Shown: in pieces, positions 1 through 7,350 of the stretch | How the letters are laid out: each line of letters opens with the position of its first letter | How positions within the stretch are numbered: the stretch's first letter is position 1 | From: DASXMT01 sp035552655 | GTDB lineage: Bacteria; Actinomycetota; Acidimicrobiia; Acidimicrobiales; RAAP-2 | DNA: 64,000 nucleotides | Assembly (NCBI GenBank): GCA_035552655.1 | Contig: DASZLD010000202.1 | Coordinates: 1 to 64,000, forward strand | Direction: 5' to 3' | Position numbers and translations under genes: made by a program | Notes under the pieces: model-generated | Seen by the model: the letters and a program-made list of their open reading frames with translations, nothing else | What the model was told of the DNA's origin: nothing | Databases searched by the model: none

Positions 1-141
1 TCCATCGAGCTCGAGCTCTGGGATCCCGACCGTCGGGCGCTGGTGGCCTACGGCACCCAGCAGATGTACTTCCAGTTCTTCGGCGATCCGCCCACCGGAG
101 AGCACTGTCGACCCCGGACCAGCCTCCCCCCTTCCAACTGA
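1..141 (+). CDS. C-terminal end of an acyl-CoA thioesterase-like protein (5' truncated by window)
   Basis: The window opens inside this frame, so only the last 46 residues and a TGA stop are visible. The visible part reads ELWDPDRRALVAYGTQQMYF and then a short polar tail. A final strand of the form LWDPD..LVAY.TQ is what I associate with the C-terminal half of TesB/4HBT (hotdog) acyl-CoA thioesterases in actinobacteria. That is recall of the family and not a search result. The start, length and catalytic residues lie outside the window, so function is tentative. It converges on the minus-strand NTF2-like gene 27 bases downstream. Confidence 0.45.
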   Translation, partial: SIELELWDPDRRALVAYGTQQMYFQFFGDPPTGEHCRPRTSLPPSN

Positions 142-168
142 GCGGGCGCTGACCGGACTTCTGCGAGC

Positions 169-627
169 TCATCCCGGCGAAGACGCCGCTTTCCTGGCCG
201 TCTCCCATTCCGCCACCATGGCCCCGAAGCGCATCGGATTGTACACGTCCTCCTCGTAGGACCAGCGATCCTCACCGGCGTACTTGAGGAGGGTGAAGTT
301 GTAGGCCTGGTGGGTGGAGCCGTCGCCTGGATCCTCCATGCGATTCCACACCTGGCACACGACCCAACCCCGCTCCTCGTCGATGACGTACCACTCGATG
401 GGGAACTCGGTCATGGCGCTCCCGGGGTACTCGGACATGCACGAGCTGATCCACTCGCCGATGGCTTCTCGACCGGTGAACGTGCCGTAGTGGTGCTCGA
501 TGTAGACGGCATCCTCGGTGAACCGGTCGGCCCAGGCCTTCCAGTCGCCGGTTCGACCGGCAACTGCGGCCACCTCCTGGTAACGCTGGAAGGCGGACTC
601 CAGCTCGTTCCTGCTCCACGTGCCCAT
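169..627 (-). CDS. NTF2-like / SnoaL-like family protein
   Basis: A 152-residue protein with the layout of the NTF2/SnoaL cone fold. An N-terminal helix carries F.RY.EVAA..GRTGDW, then comes W.D.FTEDAVYIEH with GTFTGREAI.EWI, and the protein ends in strands with WVVCQVWNRMEDPGDG and YNFTLLKYAGEDRW. Family members are small cyclases, isomerases or non-catalytic ligand binders, and the sequence does not show which. The ATG start is supported by AGGAGG four bases upstream. It ends 27 bases from the preceding plus-strand gene and about 90 bases from acetolactate decarboxylase, with no sign of an operon. Similar NTF2-like genes occur at 35340-35840 and 49121-49504. Confidence 0.75.
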   Translation of the reverse strand: MGTWSRNELESAFQRYQEVAAVAGRTGDWKAWADRFTEDAVYIEHHYGTFTGREAIGEWISSCMSEYPGSAMTEFPIEWYVIDEERGWVVCQVWNRMEDPGDGSTHQAYNFTLLKYAGEDRWSYEEDVYNPMRFGAMVAEWETARKAASSPG

Positions 628-717
628 GTCGCCTCCTGGCCGGCCCCCCGGGCCACCGAACCAGTGTGGGGTGGCCGTTCCGGTTCGGTCAAGCCCGGGC
701 CGGTGCCGGGAGCACCC

Positions 718-1470
718 CTAGCCCGGTTGCGCCGCCACCTCGGGCAGCTCCACGTGCAGGTCGACATCCTCGTCGACCAGGATCACGCCCGACTCCAGGA
801 CGAAGTCGAAGGCGTGACCGCCCGACCGGCGGGCATCGTCGATGAAATGGAAGTGGTAGCCAGCTCCGGTGAGCCCCTGGGCGTAGTCGGGGGTCCGGAA
901 GCCGACCAGGGTGCCCTCGATATCGGTGAACCGGGAGACCGATTGATCGGCGGTGGCCTGGTCCAAGGGGCGATAGGGAGCGCGCTGGCGGGCCGCCGTC
1001 CGGGTGGTGATCCGCCGAAATCGTCCGTCGACCCTGATCGGATAGAAGTGATCCTGGCCTGACACCAGCTCGTCGACGGTGGCTTCGAGCTCCCGGCGGC
1101 TCATGGCCTCGTCGACCTGCCGCCCGGCCTCTCCCCGGAAATAGGTCACCACCGCGAACGGGGTCAGTTCGGTCGGGTCGGCCACCGTCGCCGTGCCGTC
1201 GGCGTGCAGGTGGAAGAACTGTCCGTCTACGGCCACCATCTCGCCGTCGAGGCAATTGAACGTCCCCACGCCGAAGTCGCCGTGGCGGGCGATCTCGGCG
1301 TAGCTCACGGTACCGTCGTACACCGCGGCCCGAAGCGCCGACATGGTAGAGGTCTGATAGATCTCGTGGGCCTGTCCACCATCGGTGTGCAACTTGTTGT
1401 CCCCGGCATAGTGGGCCGACGCCGCTCTAGCCAGGTCCCAGCAATGCCAGTCGTGCGTCGGTGCGCTCAC
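718..1470 (-). CDS. budA: Alpha-acetolactate decarboxylase
   Basis: A 250-residue protein, the usual length for the family. It converts (S)-2-acetolactate to (R)-acetoin and CO2 in the acetoin/butanediol branch of pyruvate metabolism, or disposes of excess acetolactate from valine synthesis. The metal site is visible as GYHFHFIDD (His206, His208) followed by GGH (His219). The conserved acid in LDGEM (Glu77) and the FFHLHADG strand also fit. The GTG start at 1470 was chosen because it overlaps the stop of the upstream gene as GTGA and because the longer open frame upstream is low-complexity. It is coupled to the deazaflavin-type protein 1467-1916. No acetolactate synthase or butanediol dehydrogenase gene is adjacent. 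Confidence 0.9.
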   Translation of the reverse strand: MSAPTHDWHCWDLARAASAHYAGDNKLHTDGGQAHEIYQTSTMSALRAAVYDGTVSYAEIARHGDFGVGTFNCLDGEMVAVDGQFFHLHADGTATVADPTELTPFAVVTYFRGEAGRQVDEAMSRRELEATVDELVSGQDHFYPIRVDGRFRRITTRTAARQRAPYRPLDQATADQSVSRFTDIEGTLVGFRTPDYAQGLTGAGYHFHFIDDARRSGGHAFDFVLESGVILVDEDVDLHVELPEVAAQPG

Positions 1471-1916
1471 CGCCCGGTTTCTGGGTTCAGGTCGATTCGC
1501 ACCGTGAGCAGCGCCGTTCCCAGAGCCCGCACCATGCTGGCATTCATGCGGTCCAGTGCTCTCTGGCGGGCGATGGGATCGTCGTCCTCCATGATGTGGG
1601 CGGTCCCGCGGTGCCACCGGTGGCCGATCTTGACCCGCACCTGGGGGTCGGCCTCGATGTTGCGCACGTAGGCAGCGTGGTGACCGTGTTCGGCCACGAT
1701 CCAGAAGGTGTCGCCGATCTGTCCGTTGCCGACCGGGGTCCGACGCGCCTGTCCCGACCGCCGGCCGGTGGTCTCGAGCAGGGCCACGCTCTTGGGCGCG
1801 AGCCCCCGTTCCGCCAGCACCCGGACGGGCGGGTTGACCAGGTGCCGCTGGACGAACCGCACCACCTGGAACTTGGTCGAGGGGGTGGTGGGCCCCGGTT
1901 CAGCCACGTCCCTCAC
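1467..1916 (-). CDS. Deazaflavin-dependent nitroreductase-family protein (DUF385/Ddn-like)
   Basis: About 149 residues, matching the short split-barrel Ddn/DUF385 family that binds F420 in actinobacteria. Typical features are LETTGRRSGQARRTPV near residue 45, then DTFWIVAEHGHHAAYVRNIEADPQV and a basic strand that would contact the cofactor. The substrate is unknown, since family members reduce menaquinone, nitroimidazoles or other enones. The GTG at 1916 (VRDVAEPGP) was preferred over the far-upstream ATG at 2015 because the extra residues do not look like protein. The Shine-Dalgarno is weak, so the start is uncertain by a few codons. It is translationally coupled (GTGA) to acetolactate decarboxylase. 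A second member lies at 49506-49937. Confidence 0.8.
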   Translation of the reverse strand: MRDVAEPGPTTPSTKFQVVRFVQRHLVNPPVRVLAERGLAPKSVALLETTGRRSGQARRTPVGNGQIGDTFWIVAEHGHHAAYVRNIEADPQVRVKIGHRWHRGTAHIMEDDDPIARQRALDRMNASMVRALGTALLTVRIDLNPETGR

Positions 1917-2033
1917 CGACCAGCTCGTTGTGCCATCGCATGGCTCTACCTTGCCATCTCGGTTGCCCACCGTCTGGGCGCCGGTGGAGATGCCGACGTT
2001 CACGACCCCGACCATCGGGGTAGGGATGAGGGG

Positions 2034-2270
2034 ATGGAGAATCCCGAAAGCCCACGAACAGACCCGCTGGAGCCCAGCCCGTCGGGCATCGATCCCGTTC
2101 AGCTCTCAGAGGACGACGAGGTCCCCGAAGCGGACCGGATCGAACAGGCCCAACCGGTCGAAGCGGGCCGGCTTCGTGAAGCCCGGGGCGAGCGCCCGGA
2201 GGTGGACGAGGCCGACTGGATCGACCAGGGGATCGTCGAGGCCGACGAGGACGACCGCGACCACACCTGA
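2034..2270 (+). CDS. Small acidic protein with repeated EAD-x-I-[ED]-Q motif
   Basis: A 78-residue, strongly acidic, probably disordered protein beginning MENPESPRTDPLEPS. It has two related segments, PEADRIEQAQPVEAG and DEADWIDQGIVEAD, sharing the pattern EAD-x-I-[ED]-Q-x2/3-V-E-A. Short acidic proteins with similar VPEADALEQ-type segments are, as I recall, common and uncharacterised in actinobacteria. The ATG at 2034 follows a purine-rich GATGAGGGG stretch that can act as ribosome binding site. It sits alone between a divergent oxidoreductase and an SDR. The repeated motif argues for a real gene. Function is unknown. Confidence 0.6.
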   Translation: MENPESPRTDPLEPSPSGIDPVQLSEDDEVPEADRIEQAQPVEAGRLREARGERPEVDEADWIDQGIVEADEDDRDHT

Positions 2271-2402
2271 TGGACCTGGCCATACCCGACGCGTAGGCAT
2301 CCTGGTACGGTCGGCGGCACCGCACCGACCGGTCGGGCGAGGCGACCACCCTCTGCCGACGGCGGCGCCGGGACCGGGGGCGGGAAGAGCGGAGGGACGA
2401 GG

Positions 2403-3176
2403 GTGCTGGATCGACAGGAGCTTGGCCAGCTGTTCGACATGACCGGCCGGGTTGTCGTGGTCACCGGCGGGACCCGGGGGATCGGGCTGGCCCTGGCTGC
2501 CGGCTATGTGGCCGCAGGGGCCAAAGTGGTCGTGGCCAGTCGCAAGGCCGAGGCTTGCCAGCAGGCGGCCGCCCAGCTGCGCCAGCTGGGCGGCGAGGCA
2601 CTGGGCAAGGCCACCCACCTCGGCGACCTCGACGCCCTCGATGCGCTGGTGGCCTACACCGTCGACTCGTTCGGGGGCATCGACGTCGTGGTCAACAACG
2701 CGGCCAACTCGCTCACCCAGCCCTTGGGCGCCTTCAGTCCGGAAGCCTGGTCCAAGTCCTTCGACGTCAACCTCAGGGGCCCGGTCTTCCTGGTGCAAAA
2801 AGCGCTCCCCTACCTCACGGCCAGCTCGCACGCCGCCATCCTCAACGTCATCTCGGTCGGGGCATTCATCTTCTCGCCGTCGGTGGCCATGTACGCGGCC
2901 GGGAAGGCGGCTCTCCTGTCGTTCACCCGTTCCATGGCCGCCGAGTACGCCGCCCATGACATTCGGGTGAACGCGTTGGCCCCCGGATCCGTCGATACCG
3001 ACATGGTGCGCAGCAACCCGCCCGAGGCCCAGCGGGCCATGGCCGCCGCCTCGCTCCAGGGTCGGCTGGCTACACCGGAGGAGATGGTCGGCCCCGCCCT
3101 CCTCCTGAGCTCGGACGCGGGCAGCTTCATCACCGGCCAGGTGCTCATCGCCGATGGCGGCATGACCCCACACTGA
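2403..3176 (+). CDS. Short-chain dehydrogenase/reductase (SDR)
   Basis: A 257-residue classical SDR using NAD(P)(H). The dinucleotide-binding TGGTRGIG motif lies at residues 21-28, NNAA near 98-101, and the catalytic Ser151, Tyr164 and Lys168 (YAAGK) are all present. It ends with the usual FITGQVLIADGGM. The GTG start at 2403 follows GGAGGGACGAG. Substrate cannot be read from the sequence, and nearby enzymes suggest an alcohol or 3-hydroxyacyl intermediate. The stop is 67 bases before the DUF169 gene on the same strand. Confidence 0.88.
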   Translation: MLDRQELGQLFDMTGRVVVVTGGTRGIGLALAAGYVAAGAKVVVASRKAEACQQAAAQLRQLGGEALGKATHLGDLDALDALVAYTVDSFGGIDVVVNNAANSLTQPLGAFSPEAWSKSFDVNLRGPVFLVQKALPYLTASSHAAILNVISVGAFIFSPSVAMYAAGKAALLSFTRSMAAEYAAHDIRVNALAPGSVDTDMVRSNPPEAQRAMAAASLQGRLATPEEMVGPALLLSSDAGSFITGQVLIADGGMTPH

Positions 3177-3243
3177 AGGACGGTGCACGGTGGGCACCCA
3201 GCCAGGCGTTGCCCGGTGGCGCCGGTTGGGACAGACTGCAGCT

Positions 3244-3975
3244 ATGCCGCAAACATCTCCCTGGTCCGATGCCGCCGCTGCCCTCACCGCTGCGCTCCAA
3301 CTAGACGTGCCCCCCATCGCCATCACCTTCTCGGCATCGGCTCCCGAGGGCGTCGCCCCCTTCGACGCGGCCATGCCCGAGCCCACGGCGGACGGGCGTA
3401 CCGGCCGGGTTCCGGCCGGGTGCGTGTTTTGGACCAAGGCCGTCGACCGGACATTCACCACGGTTGCCGCCGATCACGGCAACTGCAGCGTCGGCAGTCT
3501 GACCCATGGCTTCGTGACCCTCGAAGAGGCGGCCGGGCGCTCCGACGTGGCCGCCCTGCTGGAGTCGGGCTGGGTGACCATGGACATGGTCCCCCACATT
3601 CCCGTCGTGGCCGACAAGCCCGACACGGTGACCTACGGACCCTTGGCCGAGTCCCCCATCGATCCCGATGTCGTCCTGATCCGAGTGAACGGGAAGCAGC
3701 TCATGGTGCTCTCCGATGCGTTGCCGAACCTCCGCATCGAGGGCAAGCCGCAGTGCCACATCATCGCTGTGGCCAAGCAAGAGGGTGAGGTGGCGGCCAG
3801 CGTCGGCTGCATGCTGAGCCGCACCCGCACCAACATGTCGAGCAAGGAGATGACTTGTGCCATCCCCGCCACCAAGCTGCACGATGTGATCAGGCAGATC
3901 GAGGCGACGTCGGCCACCGACGCCGTCGTGGCCGCCTATGCGGCCGAAGACGCCCGACGCTTCCTCCCGGTGTGA
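3244..3975 (+). CDS. DUF169 family protein
   Basis: A 243-residue protein that resembles DUF169: a DVPPIAITF strand, GCVFWTKA, then HGNCSVGSLTHGF with a conserved Cys, and a late SVGCMLSRTRTNMSSKEMTCAIP segment with two more Cys. The conserved cysteines suggest metal or Fe-S binding, but the family has no established function that I know of. I chose ATG 3244 over the upstream GTG at 3190. It is preceded by CAGACT ending exactly seven bases upstream, consistent with a leaderless transcript, and there is no Shine-Dalgarno. It converges on nfuA across a terminator hairpin. Confidence 0.75.
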   Translation: MPQTSPWSDAAAALTAALQLDVPPIAITFSASAPEGVAPFDAAMPEPTADGRTGRVPAGCVFWTKAVDRTFTTVAADHGNCSVGSLTHGFVTLEEAAGRSDVAALLESGWVTMDMVPHIPVVADKPDTVTYGPLAESPIDPDVVLIRVNGKQLMVLSDALPNLRIEGKPQCHIIAVAKQEGEVAASVGCMLSRTRTNMSSKEMTCAIPATKLHDVIRQIEATSATDAVVAAYAAEDARRFLPV

Positions 3976-3997
3976 GGAGCGGGGTCAGACCCGCTCC
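3976..3997. terminator. Bidirectional terminator hairpin between convergent genes
   Basis: A perfect 8-bp stem (GGAGCGGG / CCCGCTCC) with a six-base loop fills the gap between the stops of the DUF169 gene (3975) and nfuA (4001). It has no long U-tract, so it may be a weak or Rho-assisted terminator. Its position between two convergent genes supports the role. Confidence 0.65.
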
Positions 3998-4000
3998 GGC

Positions 4001-4660
4001 CTACTTCTTGGCCGCCTCGTAGTACGGGTTGGTGCCGGCTGCGTGGTCGGTGACGTCGATCACCTGGAGGATCTCGGGGACCGACTCACGCAGGGCCACT
4101 TCGATCCCCTGGCTCAAGGTGACCGCAGCCATGCCACAGCCGGCACAGCCCCCGCTCAGGCGAAGGTAGACGGCGTCGTCCTCCACGGCCACGAGATCGG
4201 CGCGCCCGCCGTGGGCGGCAATGCCCGGGTTGATCTGCTGCTCCAGGACCTGCAGGACCCGCTGGGCCACGTCCCCGCTGAGGTCGGCCGGTGGGCCGGC
4301 CATGGCCGGGCTGGCTCCGGCCGGGAGGGGCGGACGGTTCGGGTTCTGGATGACCATCCCGCCCAGGTTGACGTCAGGATTCACGTCCAGGGTGGCACCG
4401 CGCATCTTGGCCACGCTCTCGGCCGGGACGACCAGGGCCAGGCCCTGGCGCTCGGCGCTCCAGTCCTGGGGTCCGGCGTCCGCTGCGGCCTGGAAGTACA
4501 TGTCGTAGGAGTAGGCGTCTCCGCTCGTTCCCGACACTTCGACCCAGAGGGCGAGCGACTCGGCGTCGTCCTCGGCCGCCCGGAGCTCCAACACCATGGT
4601 CAGAGCAACATCGGTCGCCATCAGAACGGGAGCCCCGCCGCCTCCATCACTATCGGTCAT
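4001..4660 (-). CDS. nfuA: Fe-S biogenesis carrier protein NfuA
   Basis: A 219-residue protein with an N-terminal A-type (IscA-like) domain at about residues 15-110 and a C-terminal NifU-like domain at about 130-205. The NifU domain carries the cluster-binding CAGC motif (Cys172, Cys175) in SGGCAGCGM, preceded by the INPGIAAHGG loop. The N-terminal domain lacks the cysteines of true A-type carriers, as is normal for NfuA. It would receive [4Fe-4S] clusters and hand them to apo-targets, and the radical SAM enzyme two genes away could be a client. Start is ATG 4660 (MTDSDGG) after GAGGCGAGGG, and it is divergent from the ATP-grasp gene across 43 bases. Confidence 0.88.
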   Translation of the reverse strand: MTDSDGGGGAPVLMATDVALTMVLELRAAEDDAESLALWVEVSGTSGDAYSYDMYFQAAADAGPQDWSAERQGLALVVPAESVAKMRGATLDVNPDVNLGGMVIQNPNRPPLPAGASPAMAGPPADLSGDVAQRVLQVLEQQINPGIAAHGGRADLVAVEDDAVYLRLSGGCAGCGMAAVTLSQGIEVALRESVPEILQVIDVTDHAAGTNPYYEAAKK

Positions 4661-4691
4661 GGTGCCCTCGCCTCGGTATCGCGCCTGCCGC

Positions 4692-4697
4692 CAGTAT
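4692..4697 (+). promoter_or_regulatory. Putative -10 box for leaderless ATP-grasp mRNA
   Basis: CAGTAT ends seven bases before the GTG at 4704, the spacing expected if transcription starts on the first base of the start codon. There is no correctly spaced ribosome binding site, because the AGGAGG here abuts the GTG. The same arrangement recurs at several other genes in this window. Confidence 0.45.
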
Positions 4698-4703
4698 AGG
4701 AGG

Positions 4704-5912
4704 GTGCCCCGGATCCTCCTGCTCCTGCCCACTGCGACCTATCGGGCATCGGACTTCGTGGCCGCCGCCGACCGGCTGGGCGTTGAGGTCGTCGTCGGCT
4801 CCGAGCACCGCCAAGCGCTGGCCGAGGCCATGGGCGATCGGGCCGTGGTCGTGCCGCTGGCCGACCAGGAAGCGGCGGTGGAGGCCATCGCCGCCCTGCA
4901 CGGCCGGACCCCGCTCGATGCCGTCCTGGCCGTCGACGACCAGGGGGTGGTGATCGCGGCCATGGCCGCCGAACGACTCGGCCTCCGGCACAGTCGGCCC
5001 GATGCGGTGGCCAGTACCAGGGACAAGGCCGTCATGCGGCAGCGGCTGGGCGCGGCGGCCATCCGCCAACCGCCCTACCGCGTGGTCCTTCCCGGGGTCC
5101 GGGTCGTCACTGCGGCGTCGGACATCGGGTACCCCTGTGTGGTCAAGCCCGTCTCGCGATCGGCCAGCCAGGGGGTCATCCGCGTCGACGATGCCGGCCA
5201 GGCCGAGGCGGCAGAGACCCGGATACGGGCCATCATCGGGAACGAGTGGGAGCCCCTGCTGGTGGAGGGTTACGTGCCCGGAGCCGAGGTGGCGGTGGAG
5301 GGCCTGCTCCAGGGGGGTGAGCTCGGGGTGTTGGCCGTGTTCGACAAGCCCGATCCCATGGACGGTCCCTTTTTCGAGGAGACCATCTATGTCACGCCCT
5401 CGCGGCGACCACCGTCTGTCCTGGCCGCGGTGGAGTCCATGGTGGCCGGGGCGGCGGCGGCGCTGGGGCTGCGGGAAGGCCCGGTGCACGCCGAGCTGCG
5501 CATAGGCACCGCCGACCAGGTCACGATGCTGGAGGTGGCCGGCCGTTCCATCGGGGGCCTGTGCGGCCGGTCGTTGCGGTTCGGGTCGGGGGTGAGTCTC
5601 GAAGAGATCATCATCCGGCACGCGCTGGGCCTGGGGATCGACGGCCTGGCCAGGGAAGAGGTGGCCTCGGGGGTCATGATGCTGCCCATCAAGGGCGGAG
5701 GTGTCCTCGACGAGGTGAGGGGCCAGGACCGGGCCCGGGCCGTCGACGGAGTCGTCGGGGTCGAGATCAGCATCCCCGCCGGTCGGCCGGTGGTGCCCCT
5801 ACCCGAGGGTGATCGATACCTGGGGTTCATCTTCGCCCGGGCCCGCACCCCGGACCAGGTCATCGAGGCGCTGCGTGCCGCTGAGGCGTGTATCGAGGTA
5901 CATCTGCGCTGA
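4704..5912 (+). CDS. ATP-grasp ligase-like enzyme
   Basis: A 402-residue protein with an N-terminal pre-ATP-grasp Rossmann-like domain (RILLLLPTATYRASDFV, then VVVGSEHR). The ATP-grasp core follows: STRDKAVMRQRL, the YPCVVKPVSRSASQGV lysine/P-loop segment near residue 150, EGYVPGAEVAVEGLL, and the late acidic metal-binding strand EVAGRSIGG. Such enzymes activate a carboxylate as acyl phosphate and join it to an amine or thiol. The substrate is not apparent, and the closest types by architecture are L-amino-acid ligases and carbamoyl-phosphate-synthase-like proteins. It lies 34 bases upstream of the radical SAM gene on the same strand and probably acts in the same pathway. GTG 4704 was chosen because upstream codons overlap nfuA and its promoter. 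Confidence 0.85.
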   Translation: MPRILLLLPTATYRASDFVAAADRLGVEVVVGSEHRQALAEAMGDRAVVVPLADQEAAVEAIAALHGRTPLDAVLAVDDQGVVIAAMAAERLGLRHSRPDAVASTRDKAVMRQRLGAAAIRQPPYRVVLPGVRVVTAASDIGYPCVVKPVSRSASQGVIRVDDAGQAEAAETRIRAIIGNEWEPLLVEGYVPGAEVAVEGLLQGGELGVLAVFDKPDPMDGPFFEETIYVTPSRRPPSVLAAVESMVAGAAAALGLREGPVHAELRIGTADQVTMLEVAGRSIGGLCGRSLRFGSGVSLEEIIIRHALGLGIDGLAREEVASGVMMLPIKGGGVLDEVRGQDRARAVDGVVGVEISIPAGRPVVPLPEGDRYLGFIFARARTPDQVIEALRAAEACIEVHLR

Positions 5913-5946
5913 TGGCGTCGCCGACCGAGCCAGTAGGCTGAGCCCA

Positions 5947-7335
5947 GTGCGGATCCTCCTGGTGTCGACCTATGAGCTCGGTCATCAGCCGTTGCACCTG
6001 GCCATGCCGGCCGCCGCACTGCTGGAGGCCGGTCACGACGTGCGCTGCGTCGACGTGGCTGTCGACCCCCTCGACGGAGACAGCGTCGATTGGGCCGACC
6101 GGGTCGCCTTCTCGGTGCCGATGCACACGGCCATGCGCCTGGCCCTCCGGGTGGCCGAGGCCATCCGGGCCCGGCGGCCCGAGACGCCGCTGTGCTTCTA
6201 CGGTCTCTACGCGCCGGTGAGCCGGGATCTCACCGTCAGGGCTGCGGCCGATGCCGTCATCGCCGGGGAGTACGTACCCGGCCTCCTGGCCTGGGCCGGC
6301 GGCCAGGAACCCGGACCGGCCATCCAGCTGAAGCGGATGGCAGCGCCGGTTCCGGCCCGCCACCTGCTACCCACGCTCGACCGGTACACCCGGTTGGCCG
6401 TCGACGGTGGCGAACGGCTGGTCGGTTCGGTCGAGGCCAGCCGGGGCTGCTCTCATCGCTGTCGGCATTGCCCCGTGCCCGTCATCTACGACGGCCGGGT
6501 CCGGCCAGTGGATCTGTCCGCGGTGGTGGCCGACGTCGACCAGTTGGTGGCGGCCGGCGCCGAGCACGTGTCCTTCGCCGACCCCGACTTCCTCAACGCT
6601 CCCCTCCACGCCCGTCGGGTCGTGGCCGCTATCCACGCCCGTCACCCGCAGCTGACCTTCGACTGCACCACCAAGGTGGAGCACATCCTCAAGCACCCCG
6701 AAGCGCTGCCCGACCTGGCCGATGGCGGCTGCGCCTTCGTGGTGTCCGCCTTCGAGTCGGTCAACGACACGACGCTCGCCGCTCTGGACAAAGGCCATAC
6801 CGCGGCTGAGGCATCGGCGGCGATCGCACTGCTCCGTGGCCATGGCATCGAGGTGCGCCCGTCCTGGTTGCCCTTCACCCCGTGGACCACCATCGAGGAC
6901 CTGGTGGCGCTGGCCGACTTCGTCCTGGACCACGATCTCGTGCCCAACGTCGACCCGGTGCAGTACACCGTTCGCCTCTTGGTGCCCGAAGGCTCCCTGC
7001 TGCTCAACCGGAGCGACATGACACCGCATCTCGGACCCTACGACGCCGATCGCCTGGGCTGGACGTGGACCCACCCCGACCCCTCGATCGATGACCTGCA
7101 ACAGGAGCTCGCCGCCCTGGTCGAAGAACGGGTCGAGCGAGACGGAGCCGAGACGTTCGGGGCCATCGATGCTCTGATCCGCTCCCGCTCAGCCCACCCG
7201 TCGGTTCGTCCATCGCCGGCGGGGGCCGTGTCCACCGGGCCCCGGCCTGAGCAGCGCGCTCGGCTGACCGAGCCCTGGTTTTGCTGCAGCGAGCCCACCG
7301 CCGCCCAGCTGGCCCCGTTGGCCCCGCTGGGTTGA
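5947..7335 (+). CDS. Radical SAM protein with B12-binding-like N-terminus and CCSEP C-terminal tail
   Basis: A 462-residue protein. The N-terminal ~130 residues (RILLVSTYELGHQPLHLA...) resemble the B12-binding-like domain found before many radical SAM cores. The [4Fe-4S]-SAM motif is CSHRCRHC (Cys168, Cys172, Cys175), followed by HVSFADPDFLNAP and DCTTKVEHIL, typical of the TIM-barrel. The C-terminus carries WFCCSEPTA with Cys446-Cys447. From memory this matches a named family of radical SAM (seleno)proteins with a CUAEP or CCAEP tail. Here both positions are TGC codons (7282-7287), so this is the cysteine form. GTG 5947 follows a TAGGCT box eight bases upstream. It is paired with the ATP-grasp gene. 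The product is unknown. Confidence 0.85.
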   Translation: MRILLVSTYELGHQPLHLAMPAAALLEAGHDVRCVDVAVDPLDGDSVDWADRVAFSVPMHTAMRLALRVAEAIRARRPETPLCFYGLYAPVSRDLTVRAAADAVIAGEYVPGLLAWAGGQEPGPAIQLKRMAAPVPARHLLPTLDRYTRLAVDGGERLVGSVEASRGCSHRCRHCPVPVIYDGRVRPVDLSAVVADVDQLVAAGAEHVSFADPDFLNAPLHARRVVAAIHARHPQLTFDCTTKVEHILKHPEALPDLADGGCAFVVSAFESVNDTTLAALDKGHTAAEASAAIALLRGHGIEVRPSWLPFTPWTTIEDLVALADFVLDHDLVPNVDPVQYTVRLLVPEGSLLLNRSDMTPHLGPYDADRLGWTWTHPDPSIDDLQQELAALVEERVERDGAETFGAIDALIRSRSAHPSVRPSPAGAVSTGPRPEQRARLTEPWFCCSEPTAAQLAPLAPLG

Positions 7336-7350
7336 GTGGGGGCGAACGGC

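Noticed and set aside
7282..7287. Selenocysteine in the radical SAM tail
   Set aside because: Both codons are TGC and the frame has no internal TGA. The protein is the cysteine form.
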